Shown here: positions 53,951-63,871 of the stretch, in pieces
How the letters are laid out: each line of letters starts with the position of its first letter
Position numbering within the stretch: position 1 is the stretch's first letter
Assembly: GCA_020741775.1 (NCBI GenBank)
Contig: DYYG01000037.1
Span: forward strand, 62,001 to 126,000
DNA length: 64,000 bases
From: Methylorubrum populi
GTDB lineage: Bacteria > Pseudomonadota > Alphaproteobacteria > Rhizobiales > Beijerinckiaceae
Direction of reading: 5' to 3'
Program-made: the position numbers and the translations under genes
Notes under the pieces: model-generated
Databases searched by the model: none
What the model was told of the DNA's origin: nothing
The model's input: the letters and a program-made list of their open reading frames with translations, nothing else

Positions 53951-54181
53951 GGCTCGGCTCCGAGATCTGGAATCGTTCCGATTCTGATCCGGGACGCCGC
54001 CGGCCGATGTGCGGCAGCGCACCTGTATTCAGGATGCGCCCCGACCGACCCGATGCGGACAATTCGCCCGACCGCCGAAGCCGCTTCTTAACGGTTCGCA
54101 AGGCACCTTGTCGGCTCTCCGACGTCGCATCGGCCGTCGCCCCCCGACCGACCCATTCCTCGCGCTCCGATACCTATTGGC

Positions 54182-55723
<1,542 letters not shown>

Positions 55724-55836
55724 GCCGAAGCTCATCCGCCTCCGCTCGATCGCTTCGGGATGGCGGGCAACGTCCTCGCTCAGCCGCCGCGCGGGCCTGC
55801 CGCTATCGTGTCCGGCCTCGCCGACCGGACAGGGGA

Positions 55837-56862
55837 TCAGCCCTCCGATTTGCCCGACACGCCCGCCTGCTCGAAGGTCGCCATGTCGCGGTGGCAGGCG
55901 AGCGCGCCCTTCAGGAGACCCAGGGCCAGGGCCGCGCCGGAGGCCTCGCCGAGGCGCATGTCGAGGGTGAGGACGGGCTGGAGCCCGAGCCGATCCAGCA
56001 CGTCCCGGTGTGCGCCTTCCGCCGAGAGATGGCCGGCGATGCAGTGGTCGAGGGCGTGGGGGTCGAGGGCGTGCAGCACTGCCGCGGCGGCGGTCGCCAC
56101 ATAGCCGTCGAGCACCACCGGCACCCGCTGCAGCCGCGCCGCGAGGATGGCGCCGGCCATCGCCGCGATCTCCCGACCGCCGAGCCGCGCCAGGACCGTG
56201 AGCGGATCGCCGAGATGCCCGGCATGGGTTTCGAGCGCCAGCCGGACGGCCTCGGCCTTGCGCCGGAGGCCGCTCTCGTCGAGGCCGGTGCCGCGCCCGA
56301 CCCAGTGCTCCGGCTCGCCGCCGTAGAGCGCGGCGTAGATCGCCGCCGCGATGGTGGTGTTGCCGATGCCCATCTCGCCGATGGCGAGGCAATCGGTGCC
56401 CGCCGCCACCGCCTCCATGCCGAAGGCCATGGTGGCGACGCAGCCCTTCTCATCGAGGGCCGGGCCGGAGCAGATGTCGCCGGTCGGCAGGTCGACCGCG
56501 AGGTCGAACACCCGGAAGCCGAGGCCGTAGGCGGCGCAGAGCTGGTTGATCGCACCGCCGCCGGCGGCGAAGTTCTCCAGCATCTGCCGGTTGACCGCCG
56601 CCGGGAAGGCCGAGACGCCGCGCGCGACGACGCCGTGGCTGCCGGCGAACACGCAGACCATCGGCCGGTCGAGGGTCGGCTTGGCCTTGCCCTGCCACGC
56701 GCCGAGCCATTCCACGAGCCCTTCGAGCCGTCCCAGCGACCCCGGCGGCTTGGTCAGGCTCGCGTCCCGCGCCCGGATCGCGGCCAAGGCGTCCGCGTCG
56801 GGGCCCGGCATCTCGGTGAGGAGGCGGCGGATGTCGGCGAAGGGAGAAGCGTCGGAGGTCAT
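55837..56862 (-). CDS. cobT: Nicotinate-nucleotide:dimethylbenzimidazole phosphoribosyltransferase CobT
   Basis: Makes alpha-ribazole phosphate for the lower ligand of cobalamin. The 341-residue product has family blocks such as RDASLTKPPGSLGRLEGLVEW, AGSHGVVARGVSAFPAAVNR, GEMGIGNTTIAAAIYAAL and GRGTGLDESGLRRKAEAV, with the C-terminal RLGEASGAALALGLL containing the catalytic Glu. Start at ATG 56862 rather than the longer frame. It is divergent from cobS, the usual arrangement in alphaproteobacteria. I looked for a cobalamin riboswitch B12 box in the gap and found none. Confidence 0.96.
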   Translation of the reverse strand: MTSDASPFADIRRLLTEMPGPDADALAAIRARDASLTKPPGSLGRLEGLVEWLGAWQGKAKPTLDRPMVCVFAGSHGVVARGVSAFPAAVNRQMLENFAAGGGAINQLCAAYGLGFRVFDLAVDLPTGDICSGPALDEKGCVATMAFGMEAVAAGTDCLAIGEMGIGNTTIAAAIYAALYGGEPEHWVGRGTGLDESGLRRKAEAVRLALETHAGHLGDPLTVLARLGGREIAAMAGAILAARLQRVPVVLDGYVATAAAAVLHALDPHALDHCIAGHLSAEGAHRDVLDRLGLQPVLTLDMRLGEASGAALALGLLKGALACHRDMATFEQAGVSGKSEG

Positions 56863-57031
56863 CGCAAAGGACTCGTGCGCGGCGGGATCGAAATCGCGGA
56901 AGAGGTCGCTCGATTGGCGAGGTATTTGCGACCGGATAGCTGCCAAGGCCGCGTAGCAGGCAAGAGGGTCCCGGCGCTATAGAAGCCAGGGGGCGCAGGG
57001 TACAGGCGGCCCGACCGGAAGGGGAGCGGGG

Positions 57032-57862
57032 ATGAGCCAGCGCAGCGGTGGCAGCGATCTCGGGCCGCCCTTTCCCGGTGCGGGGCTGGTCTACGACCTC
57101 GCCGCCTGTCTGCGCTTCTTCACCCGCCTGCCGGTCCCGCCGCTCCCCGACGAGCCGGCGCCCTACGGCGTGCCGGATTTCCGCACGGTACCGCGGATGC
57201 TGCCGGTGGCCGGATTGCTGATCGGCCTTCCCGCCGCCCTCGTGCTGGTTCTGGCCTGGGAGATCCGGCTCGGGCCGTTCGTGGCCGCAGCGCTCGCCTT
57301 GGTCGCCCTCGCCCTCATCACCGGTGCCATGCACGAGGACGGCCTGGCCGACGTCGCCGACGGGTTCGGCGGCGGCCAGACCCGCGAGCGCATCCTGGAG
57401 ATCATGCGCGACAGCCGGATCGGCGCCTATGGCGGCACCGCCCTGTTCCTCGGTTTGGCGCTGCGGGCGGCCATGCTTGCGACGCTCCTCGACCGCTCCG
57501 GCGCCCTCGCCGCCGTGTCCCTGCTGTTCGCTGCTGCCCTCTCGCGGACCGCGGCGCTGCTTCCGATCGCGCTCCTCGCCCCGGCCCGGCCCGGCGGGGC
57601 CGGTGCCGCCGTCGGCCGCCCGACCCGCGCCACGCTCGGGATCGCCGGAGGCCTCTGTGTGCTCCTCGCCCTGATCGCCGCCGGCCTCGGCCTGCCGCTC
57701 CTCGGCCTCGTCCTGGCGCTGATCCTCGCTCCGTTGGCCTCCTATGGCCTGAGCGTCCTGGCCCGGCGCAAGATCGGCGGCCAGACCGGCGACGTGGTGG
57801 GGGCCTGCCAGCAAGTCGGCGAGGTAGCGGTTCTGCTGGCCCTGGTGGCGGCGACGGCGTGA
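57032..57862 (+). CDS. cobS: Adenosylcobinamide-GDP ribazoletransferase CobS
   Basis: Membrane enzyme joining adenosylcobinamide-GDP and alpha-ribazole to complete cobalamin. The 276-residue product contains AACLRFFTRLPVPP at the start, the DGLADVADGFGGGQTRERILEIMRDSRIGAYG block with its Asp-rich site, and several transmembrane helices (VALALITGAMHEDG, LRAAMLATLLDRSGALAAVS). ATG 57032 has AAGGGGAG upstream. It lies head-to-head with cobT and shares the promoter region. Confidence 0.95.
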   Translation: MSQRSGGSDLGPPFPGAGLVYDLAACLRFFTRLPVPPLPDEPAPYGVPDFRTVPRMLPVAGLLIGLPAALVLVLAWEIRLGPFVAAALALVALALITGAMHEDGLADVADGFGGGQTRERILEIMRDSRIGAYGGTALFLGLALRAAMLATLLDRSGALAAVSLLFAAALSRTAALLPIALLAPARPGGAGAAVGRPTRATLGIAGGLCVLLALIAAGLGLPLLGLVLALILAPLASYGLSVLARRKIGGQTGDVVGACQQVGEVAVLLALVAATA

Positions 57863-57968
57863 GCCTGTCCGAATGCCGGATCGGCCCTGTGGCAGGACAG
57901 GCTTCCCGCTCCGGCCCTTCCCTCGCGGAGTGCTTTCTCGCCCTTGATTCCGCGGCCGGGCCCGTCCC

Positions 57969-58190
57969 ATGTCGGCGGCGATGATTGCCTCGCCTCCGAA
58001 ACCGTCCTCCCCCTGCACCAAGGTCTGCGTGCTCGATGCCGCCACCGGCCTCTGCGAGGGCTGCGGACGCACGCGCAACGAGATCGGCCTGTGGGGCTCG
58101 CTCACCGAGCCGCAGCGTCTGGCGATCATGGCGACCCTGTCCGAGCGCCTGCGCCGGGCCTATCCGGAGCGGGGGACGGCCGCGCGATGA
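57969..58190 (+). CDS. DUF1289 small Cys-rich protein
   Basis: A 73-residue protein with the DUF1289 motif SPCTKVCVLDAATGLCEGCGRT, four Cys in a CxxxC...CxxC layout that may bind a metal, then RNEIGLWGSLTEPQRLAIMA. Its stop (TGA 58188-58190) overlaps the ATG of the next gene by ATGA, giving coupled translation. Function is not established; an Fe-S-type role is possible. Confidence 0.9.
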   Translation: MSAAMIASPPKPSSPCTKVCVLDAATGLCEGCGRTRNEIGLWGSLTEPQRLAIMATLSERLRRAYPERGTAAR

Positions 58191-58879
58191 TGTGGCTCGG
58201 CCTCGCGATCCTGGGGATCGGCCTCGGCGTCCTGGTCGTCAACCATGACGGCGGCCCCGTGATGGGGCTCGATTCGGATCAGTTCGCGGGCCTCGTCTCG
58301 ATGGGCGCGCTGCTGCTGCTGCTCGTCGCCGGCCGCTGGCGGCAGGCGCTCGCCATGCCCGGCGCCACCCTGCGCTCCGCCCTGATCTGGCTCGGCATCG
58401 GTGCCGTGATCGTGGCCGGCTACACCTATCGCGAGGATGCGCAGCGGGTCGGTGCTCACCTCGTCGGCTCCCTGCGCCCCGGCACCGCCGTGGTCGGCCC
58501 CGGCGGCGAGGTGACGATCACCCGCCGCTCGGACGGCGACTTCGCCGTGCTCGCCCAGGTGAACGGCGCCCGCGAGCAGCGCTTCGCCTTCGATACGGGG
58601 GCGAGCAGCGTCGTGCTCACCGCCGAGAATGCCGCCGCTCTCGGCATCCGCCCGGCGGAGGGCGATTTCACCCAGCGCGTCTCCACCGCCAACGGCACCG
58701 CGCTGGCCGCGCCGATCCGCCTCTCTTCGATCACCGTCGGGCCGATCACCGAGCGCAACGTCGATGCCCTGGTGAGCCGGCCCGGTATGTTGAGCACCAA
58801 CCTGCTCGGCCAGAGCTTCCTGCAGCGGCTGCCCTCCTACGAGGTGCGCGGCGACCGGCTGATCCTGCGCAGCCGCTGA
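58187..58879 (+). CDS. Membrane-anchored clan AA aspartic protease
   Basis: A 230-residue protein with about three N-terminal transmembrane helices (about 2-19, 33-49, 63-80) and a periplasmic single-domain retropepsin-like fold. The catalytic motif is FAFDTGASSVVLT with Asp136; NLLGQSFLQRLPSYEVRGD matches the C-terminal psi-loop region. It belongs to the TIGR02281-type clan AA family, likely active as a dimer. The substrate is unknown. ATG 58187 overlaps the DUF1289 stop (ATGA). Convergent with the following minus-strand operon. Confidence 0.9.
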   Translation: MMWLGLAILGIGLGVLVVNHDGGPVMGLDSDQFAGLVSMGALLLLLVAGRWRQALAMPGATLRSALIWLGIGAVIVAGYTYREDAQRVGAHLVGSLRPGTAVVGPGGEVTITRRSDGDFAVLAQVNGAREQRFAFDTGASSVVLTAENAAALGIRPAEGDFTQRVSTANGTALAAPIRLSSITVGPITERNVDALVSRPGMLSTNLLGQSFLQRLPSYEVRGDRLILRSR

Positions 58880-58896
58880 CCGGCCGGACGGGCCGC

Positions 58897-60231
58897 TCAG
58901 CGCGGCCCGCCTCCGCCTCCGCCGCCAAAACCTCCGGGGCCGCCACCGCCGCCGAAGCCGCCCGGTCCTCCCCCGCCGAACCCGCCGGGCCTGCCGCCGC
59001 CGGGGCGGCCGAGGCCTCCGCCGGGACCACCGAATGCGCCGCCGAAGCCTTCTCCGGGCGTGGCACCGGAGCCGGGGCGCGTGTCGATCGGGTAGCCACC
59101 GGGCATCCCGCTGCCGCCCGGCCCGCGCTGCCCTGACCCGAAGCCGCCGGTGTCGCGTCCGCCGGGGCGTGAGAACGGCGCCTCGCCTCCCGGTCCGGAC
59201 CGTCCGGCCGGGCCGGAGCCCGGATGTCCGGAACCCGAGCCAAGCGGTTCCCGACCGCCGAAGCCCTGTCCGCCCGAACTTTGTCTACCGCGACCCGGTG
59301 CCTCGCTCCGCACCGATTCCACGGTCATCCGCCCGCCCCGGCCGATGCCGGTCTCGATGATCGCCGGCCGCCCGGCGCCGGGCAGGGCGGAGGGATCGAC
59401 CCGGCCCGAGACCGACAGGCCGGAGCCGAGCCGCAGGCTACCGCCGCCCTGCGCGACGTAGCCCTCGATCGAGGCGCGGGCGAGCCCGGCCGGGAATGGC
59501 CGGCTGACGTCCCGGGCCGCGGCCACGGTCAACCCCGACAGGCCGGCCTCGCCCTCTACCAAAGCGCGCTGTCCGGCCAGCCTCGGCTCCAGGCCGACGA
59601 GGCGCAGGCTCCCGATCCGCAGGCTCCCGTCCTGGCCGCGCCGCACCGGCCCGGTGACGCGGTCGGCCCCGGCCGGACGGGGCTCGATCAGGCTCGCGAC
59701 GATGGTGCCGTCGCCCCGGCGCAGGCCGCTCACCGCGACGCGCTCGCCGGTCGCGAAGCGCCGCGTGGTCTTGAGGCCGGAAGTGGAGACCGACTGCCCC
59801 AGCACCGTCAGCCGGCCCTTGGCCACGGCCTCGACAGGGCCGACCACCTCGCTGGTGACCGCGATGGCGCGGGTGGAGAGACCGTCTTCCGGCCCCCGCG
59901 CCACCACGCGCACGACATGGCCGATCTTGAGGTCGGCGACACGGGCGGGAGCGCCGTCGATGGTCACCCGCACGTCCGGCGGGTAGGTGATGCGCAGATC
60001 GTTGACGACGATGGAGCCGAACCGGCGGATCGTACCGATCACGCCGGTGCCGCCGATGCCGCGGTCGCCGCCGGGATTCTCCTCCTCGGAGGGGCGCGCG
60101 CCGGTGCCGCCGATGCCGCGATCCTGGGGAATGTCGCCCTCCGCCTGCGGCCAGGCCGGGCGCGGCCGCCACAGGGCGGTGCCGGCGAGCAGGGCCAGCA
60201 GGCCGCGGCGGGTCGGAGTGAGGCGGCTCAA
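58897..60231 (-). CDS. DUF5666 repeat protein with glycine-rich C-terminus
   Basis: An exported protein of 444 residues. The N-terminus reads TRRGLLALLAGTALWRPRPA, a Tat-like twin-arginine signal. Residues about 75-300 contain several DUF5666-type beta repeats (GHVVRVVARGPEDGLSTRAI, GERVAVSGLRRGDGTIVASL). The last 130 residues are mainly Gly, Pro and Ser (PGGFGGGGPGGF...), perhaps a flexible surface-exposed tail. It starts with TTG at 60231, which overlaps the upstream TGA as TTGA, so it is translationally coupled to the DUF6502 gene. No ATG start is available in the right place. Confidence 0.78.
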   Translation of the reverse strand: MSRLTPTRRGLLALLAGTALWRPRPAWPQAEGDIPQDRGIGGTGARPSEEENPGGDRGIGGTGVIGTIRRFGSIVVNDLRITYPPDVRVTIDGAPARVADLKIGHVVRVVARGPEDGLSTRAIAVTSEVVGPVEAVAKGRLTVLGQSVSTSGLKTTRRFATGERVAVSGLRRGDGTIVASLIEPRPAGADRVTGPVRRGQDGSLRIGSLRLVGLEPRLAGQRALVEGEAGLSGLTVAAARDVSRPFPAGLARASIEGYVAQGGGSLRLGSGLSVSGRVDPSALPGAGRPAIIETGIGRGGRMTVESVRSEAPGRGRQSSGGQGFGGREPLGSGSGHPGSGPAGRSGPGGEAPFSRPGGRDTGGFGSGQRGPGGSGMPGGYPIDTRPGSGATPGEGFGGAFGGPGGGLGRPGGGRPGGFGGGGPGGFGGGGGPGGFGGGGGGGPR

Positions 60232-61103
60232 GGCGTGCGACCCTCACCGCCCTCAGAGGCTGGCTCCGGGGCTGGCTCACGGGCGGGCACCTCTTCCCGG
60301 TAGATATAGATCCCGAAATTCCAGCGGTGGCGGCCCCCGGCATCCTCCTCGCAGGCGGCATGGGCCTCGGCATTGGCCTCCCGCAGCGCCCCCATGGCGA
60401 TCTCCCGGGCCCGCTCCTCCAGCCGGGCGGCGAGGGCGTCGGACAGCCCGTCGTAATGGACCGCGCGCTCGAAGAAGCGGGGGGAGGGACCTGCCACGTT
60501 CTCCGCCGCCGCGGCGATGTGGTCGTGGAGATTGCGCCCGAAATAGTAGAGCTGCGGCTCGGCCCCATCCTTCGGCAGATAGGCCGCCTCGAGAAGCCGC
60601 ACGCGGCCCTCCGCGTCGAGGATGGCGAGGCCCCGGTCGAGCCACTCGTCGAGCACGGCGCGAGGGCGCACATCCTTGGTCACGCCCTCGACGAGATTCT
60701 CGAAAGAGGGAGCATTGTTCTCGGCCGAGCGGGGCAGCGGCAGAGGCCGGCCCTGGCCGTCGGTGAATTCCGGTGCCGCGACCCAGCGGGCGATGATCCG
60801 GCTCGTGCGCGACACCGTGGCGGGCACCTGACTCACCGGGGCTCCGGCTCCGCGCAGCCGGCGCACCTCCTTGCGGTGAATGCCGGTGAGCAGGCTCACC
60901 CGGCTGTCGGTCTGCTCCTTGCCGGGCAGGGCGAAGTCGTACTCAGCGACATTCACGTAGAGCTCGCGCAGAAGGTTGGTCAGCGCCGGGAAGGTGATGC
61001 CCCGCTGCACCAGCAGACGCACGAGCGGGCGCAGCAGGCGCGCGACCGGGGCGTGCAGGTCGGCGCCGGCCGGCGGCGGAGCGGTTTCGGTCGGCTGAGA
61101 CAT
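60228..61103 (-). CDS. DUF6502 family protein
   Basis: A 291-residue protein without signal or membrane segments. The start region RLLRPLVRLLVQRGITFPAL and LRELYVNVAEYDFALPG plus VSLLTGIHRKEVRRLRG looks like a winged-helix/HTH-type DNA-binding unit, the usual DUF6502 pattern. The remainder (FENLVEGVTKDVRPRAVLDE, LYYFGRNLHDHIAAAAENV) is conserved but unassigned. It heads a two-gene operon with the DUF5666 gene. The upstream region has repeated GTGGGA/TCCCAC motifs that it could regulate. Confidence 0.8.
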   Translation of the reverse strand: MSQPTETAPPPAGADLHAPVARLLRPLVRLLVQRGITFPALTNLLRELYVNVAEYDFALPGKEQTDSRVSLLTGIHRKEVRRLRGAGAPVSQVPATVSRTSRIIARWVAAPEFTDGQGRPLPLPRSAENNAPSFENLVEGVTKDVRPRAVLDEWLDRGLAILDAEGRVRLLEAAYLPKDGAEPQLYYFGRNLHDHIAAAAENVAGPSPRFFERAVHYDGLSDALAARLEERAREIAMGALREANAEAHAACEEDAGGRHRWNFGIYIYREEVPAREPAPEPASEGGEGRTP

Positions 61104-61126
61104 GGCCCGAGCTTAATGACGGCACC

Positions 61127-61231
61127 GTGGGAGACAATCCCACAATGTGCGGTCCGACACCCGCGTTCCCCGATTTTCGTTTGACGTGGGATTTTTGCAC
61201 ACGTAGAAAAACGTGGTCAAATTTCCCACGT
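61127..61231. promoter_or_regulatory. Divergent promoter region with GTGGGA/TCCCAC repeats
   Basis: Four copies of GTGGGA or its complement lie between the divergent DUF6502 gene and the small gene at 61257: 61127-61132, 61138-61143 (inverted pair, 5-base gap), 61186-61191 and 61224-61229. The last two belong to a longer inverted pair ACGTGGGA/TCCCACGT. An inner CACGT/ACGTG pair sits at 61200-61215. TTGACG at 61181 could be a -35 element. Probably operator sites. Confidence 0.55.
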
Positions 61232-61256
61232 TAGCTGCGGCTTCGGTGAGATACCC

Positions 61257-61520
61257 ATGATCGAACTGAGACCCCAATCCGCTCTGGCCGAGGCTCCCCT
61301 CGTCCTCGGCTCACGCCAGCACCGGCCGGTCGATGCATCGGTGCGCCCTCTCATGCGCGGTGCTGCCGTCGCCGCCGTGCTGGCTGCGGCCCTCGCTCTG
61401 CCGGCACTTGCCGATCTGATGACGGGGCTTCGACGCCCGGATGCTGCACCGCTGGTCGCGACGGTCTTCCCCGCGACGGAGACGGCACGTGCCCTTGCAC
61501 TGCGGGAGACCGTCCGATGA
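61257..61520 (+). CDS. Small hypothetical protein (upstream of coupled pair)
   Basis: An 87-residue frame with a hydrophobic segment (GAAVAAVLAAALALPALADL, residues 35-55), possibly a membrane or secreted protein, and a short tail. Its TGA overlaps the ATG of the next gene as ATGA (61517-61520). It follows the repeat-rich promoter region. Function unknown. Confidence 0.5.
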   Translation: MIELRPQSALAEAPLVLGSRQHRPVDASVRPLMRGAAVAAVLAAALALPALADLMTGLRRPDAAPLVATVFPATETARALALRETVR

Positions 61521-61735
61521 AGGCCGCTCTCCCGACGGCTTTCCCGACGGCAGGGCTCGCGGCGAGCCGGGTCCGGCCGCTCGCCCATCCCCTGCCGTCT
61601 TCCCGCTCACGGCACCGCGCGCCGCGCATGGACCCGAAGTCCGAGCCCTGCGGCGGCGAGACCGTAATCGACTTCGCGCTCTGCCTGATCCTGGCCGTGC
61701 TGGTCGTCGGCCTGCTGCTGCTGCTCGCGTTCTGA
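61517..61735 (+). CDS. Small hypothetical membrane protein
   Basis: A 72-residue product with a Pro/Arg-rich N-terminal part and a C-terminal membrane helix (VIDFALCLILAVLVVGLLLLLAF). Overlap with the preceding gene by ATGA argues that both are real and coupled. It ends 32 bases before the porin start. No family recognised. Confidence 0.45.
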   Translation: MKAALPTAFPTAGLAASRVRPLAHPLPSSRSRHRAPRMDPKSEPCGGETVIDFALCLILAVLVVGLLLLLAF

Positions 61736-61767
61736 GCCTTTCGCAACACTTCCAACGAGAGATGACG

Positions 61768-62499
61768 ATGATCCGACGCTCTATGCTGCCGGCCCTGGCC
61801 GGAATCCTTCTGGCGAGCGGGGCCGGCGCCGCCGACCTGCCGCAGCGCGTGGCGCCCCCGCTGCCTCCGGCTCCGCCGGTCTTCACCTGGACCGGGTTCT
61901 ATGTCGGCGCCAATGCCGGCTACGGCTTCCGCGGCGGGGCGTCGAGCTACACCGACGCTACCTACGGCACCGTGACGGAGAGCGGCGGCAAGGGCGGCTT
62001 CGTCGGCGGCGGCCAGATTGGCTACAATTATCAGCTCACGCCGGGCTCGGGCTGGGTGATCGGCGCCGAGGCCGATTTCCAGGGCACCGGCTTCGGCCGC
62101 CGGGGCGACGGCACCATCGGCACCACCCCCTATTACGGCGTGTCGCCGAGCCTCGACTGGTTCGGCACCGTGCGGGGCCGGCTCGGCTACGCCTTCGACC
62201 GCTGGCTCGTCTACGGCACCGGCGGCTTCGCCTATGGCGGCGGCAGCCGGTCGCCCTACGCGGCCTCCTATACCTATACCCTGCCGGACACGGCCCGGAT
62301 CGGCTACGCCCTCGGCGGCGGCGTCGAATACGCCCTCACCGACCACATCTCGGTGAAGATCGAGGGGCTCTACGTCGATCTCGGCAGGGGCGGCACCGGT
62401 GCGACGGTCTATGACGCCACCGTCCCAGCCTATTATGGCACCGGCCGTTCGGAGTCAGGCTTCGGTGTGGTGCGCGGCGGCCTGAACTATAAGTTCTAA
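61768..62499 (+). CDS. Omp25-like outer-membrane beta-barrel protein
   Basis: A 243-residue porin-family protein of the Omp25/Omp31-like type common in Rhizobiales. A signal peptide (MIRRSMLPALAGILLASGAGAADLP) is followed by a Pro-rich hinge (APPLPPAPPVFTW) and the beta-barrel, starting TGFYVGANAGYGF. Later strands include GGFVGGGQIGYNYQL and YALTDHISVKIEGLYVDLG, and it ends in a terminal Phe (LNYKF), as expected for outer-membrane insertion. Start at ATG 61768, with GAGAG upstream; an ATG at 61762 would lie right behind it. Confidence 0.92.
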   Translation: MIRRSMLPALAGILLASGAGAADLPQRVAPPLPPAPPVFTWTGFYVGANAGYGFRGGASSYTDATYGTVTESGGKGGFVGGGQIGYNYQLTPGSGWVIGAEADFQGTGFGRRGDGTIGTTPYYGVSPSLDWFGTVRGRLGYAFDRWLVYGTGGFAYGGGSRSPYAASYTYTLPDTARIGYALGGGVEYALTDHISVKIEGLYVDLGRGGTGATVYDATVPAYYGTGRSESGFGVVRGGLNYKF

Positions 62500-62627
62500 A
62501 AGCCTGCCGGGTGGCGCGATCCTTGCGCCACGATCCTTGCGTAAGGAGTGAACCATAGCTTGGGAAAAGTCGTTTGAACGGCTTAGCCTCCCCGCATGAG
62601 AGCATCGATTTCGGCCCGGAGGGGGCT

Positions 62628-63101
62628 GTGAGGGGAGCATTTCGAACGGAGACTTTGACCTTGGCCCTTCCTTCGCAGCGCGCCGCCCGGCGCCTTTCCC
62701 TCGTCGCCGGCGTCACCGCCACTCTGATCGGTCTGGCGCCGCTCGCCGCCTCTGCCCAGTCCGTCGCCGTTCCGGCCACCGAACCGCCGACGGCGGAATC
62801 CCCGGCGGCCCCCGATCTCGGCAATGTCCTGCCGAAGGGGGCACTGGTGTTCCATGGCAATTACTGCGGTCCGGGCAGCCGCGGCGCCGGGCTTCCCCCG
62901 GTCGATCCCCTGGACCGGGCCTGCATGCACCACGATGCCTGCTCGCCACCGGCCGGCACGGGCCTGCCCTCCTGCGCCTGTAACGACCAGCTCGAACGTG
63001 AGGCCTCTCTCGTCGCCCATTCGCCGCGTATCCGCGAGGAGCTGCGCACGACGGCGGAGTTCGTGGCCCTCGGTGCGAAGGCCATGGCCTGCGAGCCCTG
63101 A
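62628..63101 (+). CDS. Secreted phospholipase A2-like protein
   Basis: A 157-residue predicted extracytoplasmic protein. GTG 62628 follows a GGAGGGGG ribosome-binding sequence. A basic start and hydrophobic signal (LSLVAGVTATLIGLAPLAASA) lead to a mature domain with YCGPGS (Tyr79-Gly83), like the Ca2+-binding loop YCGxG of secretory PLA2, and ACMHHDAC (Cys99 to Cys105), like the catalytic CCxxHDxC with His102 and Asp103. Further Cys residues (116, 118, 155) fit disulfides. Enzymatic activity is inferred from these motifs only. A terminator follows at 63124. Confidence 0.78.
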   Translation: MRGAFRTETLTLALPSQRAARRLSLVAGVTATLIGLAPLAASAQSVAVPATEPPTAESPAAPDLGNVLPKGALVFHGNYCGPGSRGAGLPPVDPLDRACMHHDACSPPAGTGLPSCACNDQLEREASLVAHSPRIREELRTTAEFVALGAKAMACEP

Positions 63102-63123
63102 GCCTTTTCGGTCCTCGTCCTTC

Positions 63124-63161
63124 ATCGGCCCGGGGCAAGCGTCCCGGGCCGATCCTGTTTT
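63124..63161 (+). terminator. Rho-independent terminator
   Basis: ATCGGCCCGGG (63124-63134) pairs with CCCGGGCCGAT (63143-63153), followed by CCTGTTTTC. It is 22 bases after the PLA2-like stop. Confidence 0.75.
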
Positions 63162-63222
63162 CGGCGCTGCGCGGAGTCCGGTTGCGGTGTCGCTTCCGAC
63201 CGGTCGTCGCGGCCGGCGAAAA

Positions 63223-63251
63223 TCCCCTCTCCCCGTGCGCGGGGAGAGGGC
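63223..63251 (-). terminator. Terminator or palindromic repeat after the DUF3775 gene
   Basis: CCCCTCTCCCCG is mirrored by CGGGGAGAGGG; read on the minus strand the stem is followed by GATTTTCG. It lies 8 bases past the DUF3775 stop. The same palindrome type is also a frequent intergenic repeat in GC-rich genomes. Confidence 0.55.
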
Positions 63252-63258
63252 GGGGACC

Positions 63259-63660
63259 TTACGGTGCCTCGGGCAGGTCCTGGCTGATGCCCAGACCCTC
63301 GAGGCCCTCTTCCAGCAGCGAGGCCGCATCCGGCGAGCCGAGCAGCTCGCGCATCACCGTGTCGCCCGCCGCCTCGCGCTCCTTGGCGAAGCGGACCGCC
63401 TCGCCCCATTCCGCCGCCTCGTAATCGCCGCGGCCGATATAGAGCAGCGCCCCGAGATCGGCGCGCTCATCCTCGTTCAGCCCGGCGATCATGCTGCGGA
63501 TCTCCTGCTCGGTGGCGTCGTCGGTCCCGCTGATCAATACGTCGGTCGCGCCGTCATCGGTCGGATTGGAGCCGGAATCCGGGTCGGTCGGGCCCTCCTT
63601 CGCCTCGACCGCCCGCAGGCGCAGGATGATCTCGGTGATCTTGTCGAGGGCGATGTCCAT
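63259..63660 (-). CDS. DUF3775 protein
   Basis: A 133-residue acidic protein. MDIALDKITEIILRLRAVEA begins the family pattern; ATEQEIRSMIAGLNEDERADLGALLYIGRGDYE and EWGEAVRFAKERE are the DUF3775 core. The function of the family is not established. ATG 63660 is unambiguous. It lies between the PLA2-like gene and a partial membrane gene, each on its own transcript. Confidence 0.88.
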   Translation of the reverse strand: MDIALDKITEIILRLRAVEAKEGPTDPDSGSNPTDDGATDVLISGTDDATEQEIRSMIAGLNEDERADLGALLYIGRGDYEAAEWGEAVRFAKEREAAGDTVMRELLGSPDAASLLEEGLEGLGISQDLPEAP

Positions 63661-63871
63661 GCTTCACTCCAGCTTCGACGGGCCTTGCCGGAGGCGAGGC
63701 GGCGCGTCGGGTTCGAATGCCATGCGCGGGGCCGCCGCGACCCACGGTCCGGGCGAGCCGGTACCGTGAGACCGCGACGGGGCGCAGAGCCTCGACAACC
63801 CGTGGCGTGGGCATTGGTTCGGGGGAGAGAGCGGGCGGGGCGGGAAGAAGGCCCCCGGCCGTGCGGCTCCG

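Noticed and set aside
56863..57031. Cobalamin riboswitch between cobT and cobS
   Set aside because: No B12-box-like sequence or extended leader is seen; the gap is only about 170 bases and shared by divergent genes.
58900..59100. Simple-sequence GC-rich repeat
   Set aside because: It is the coding region for the Gly-rich C-terminus of the DUF5666 protein.
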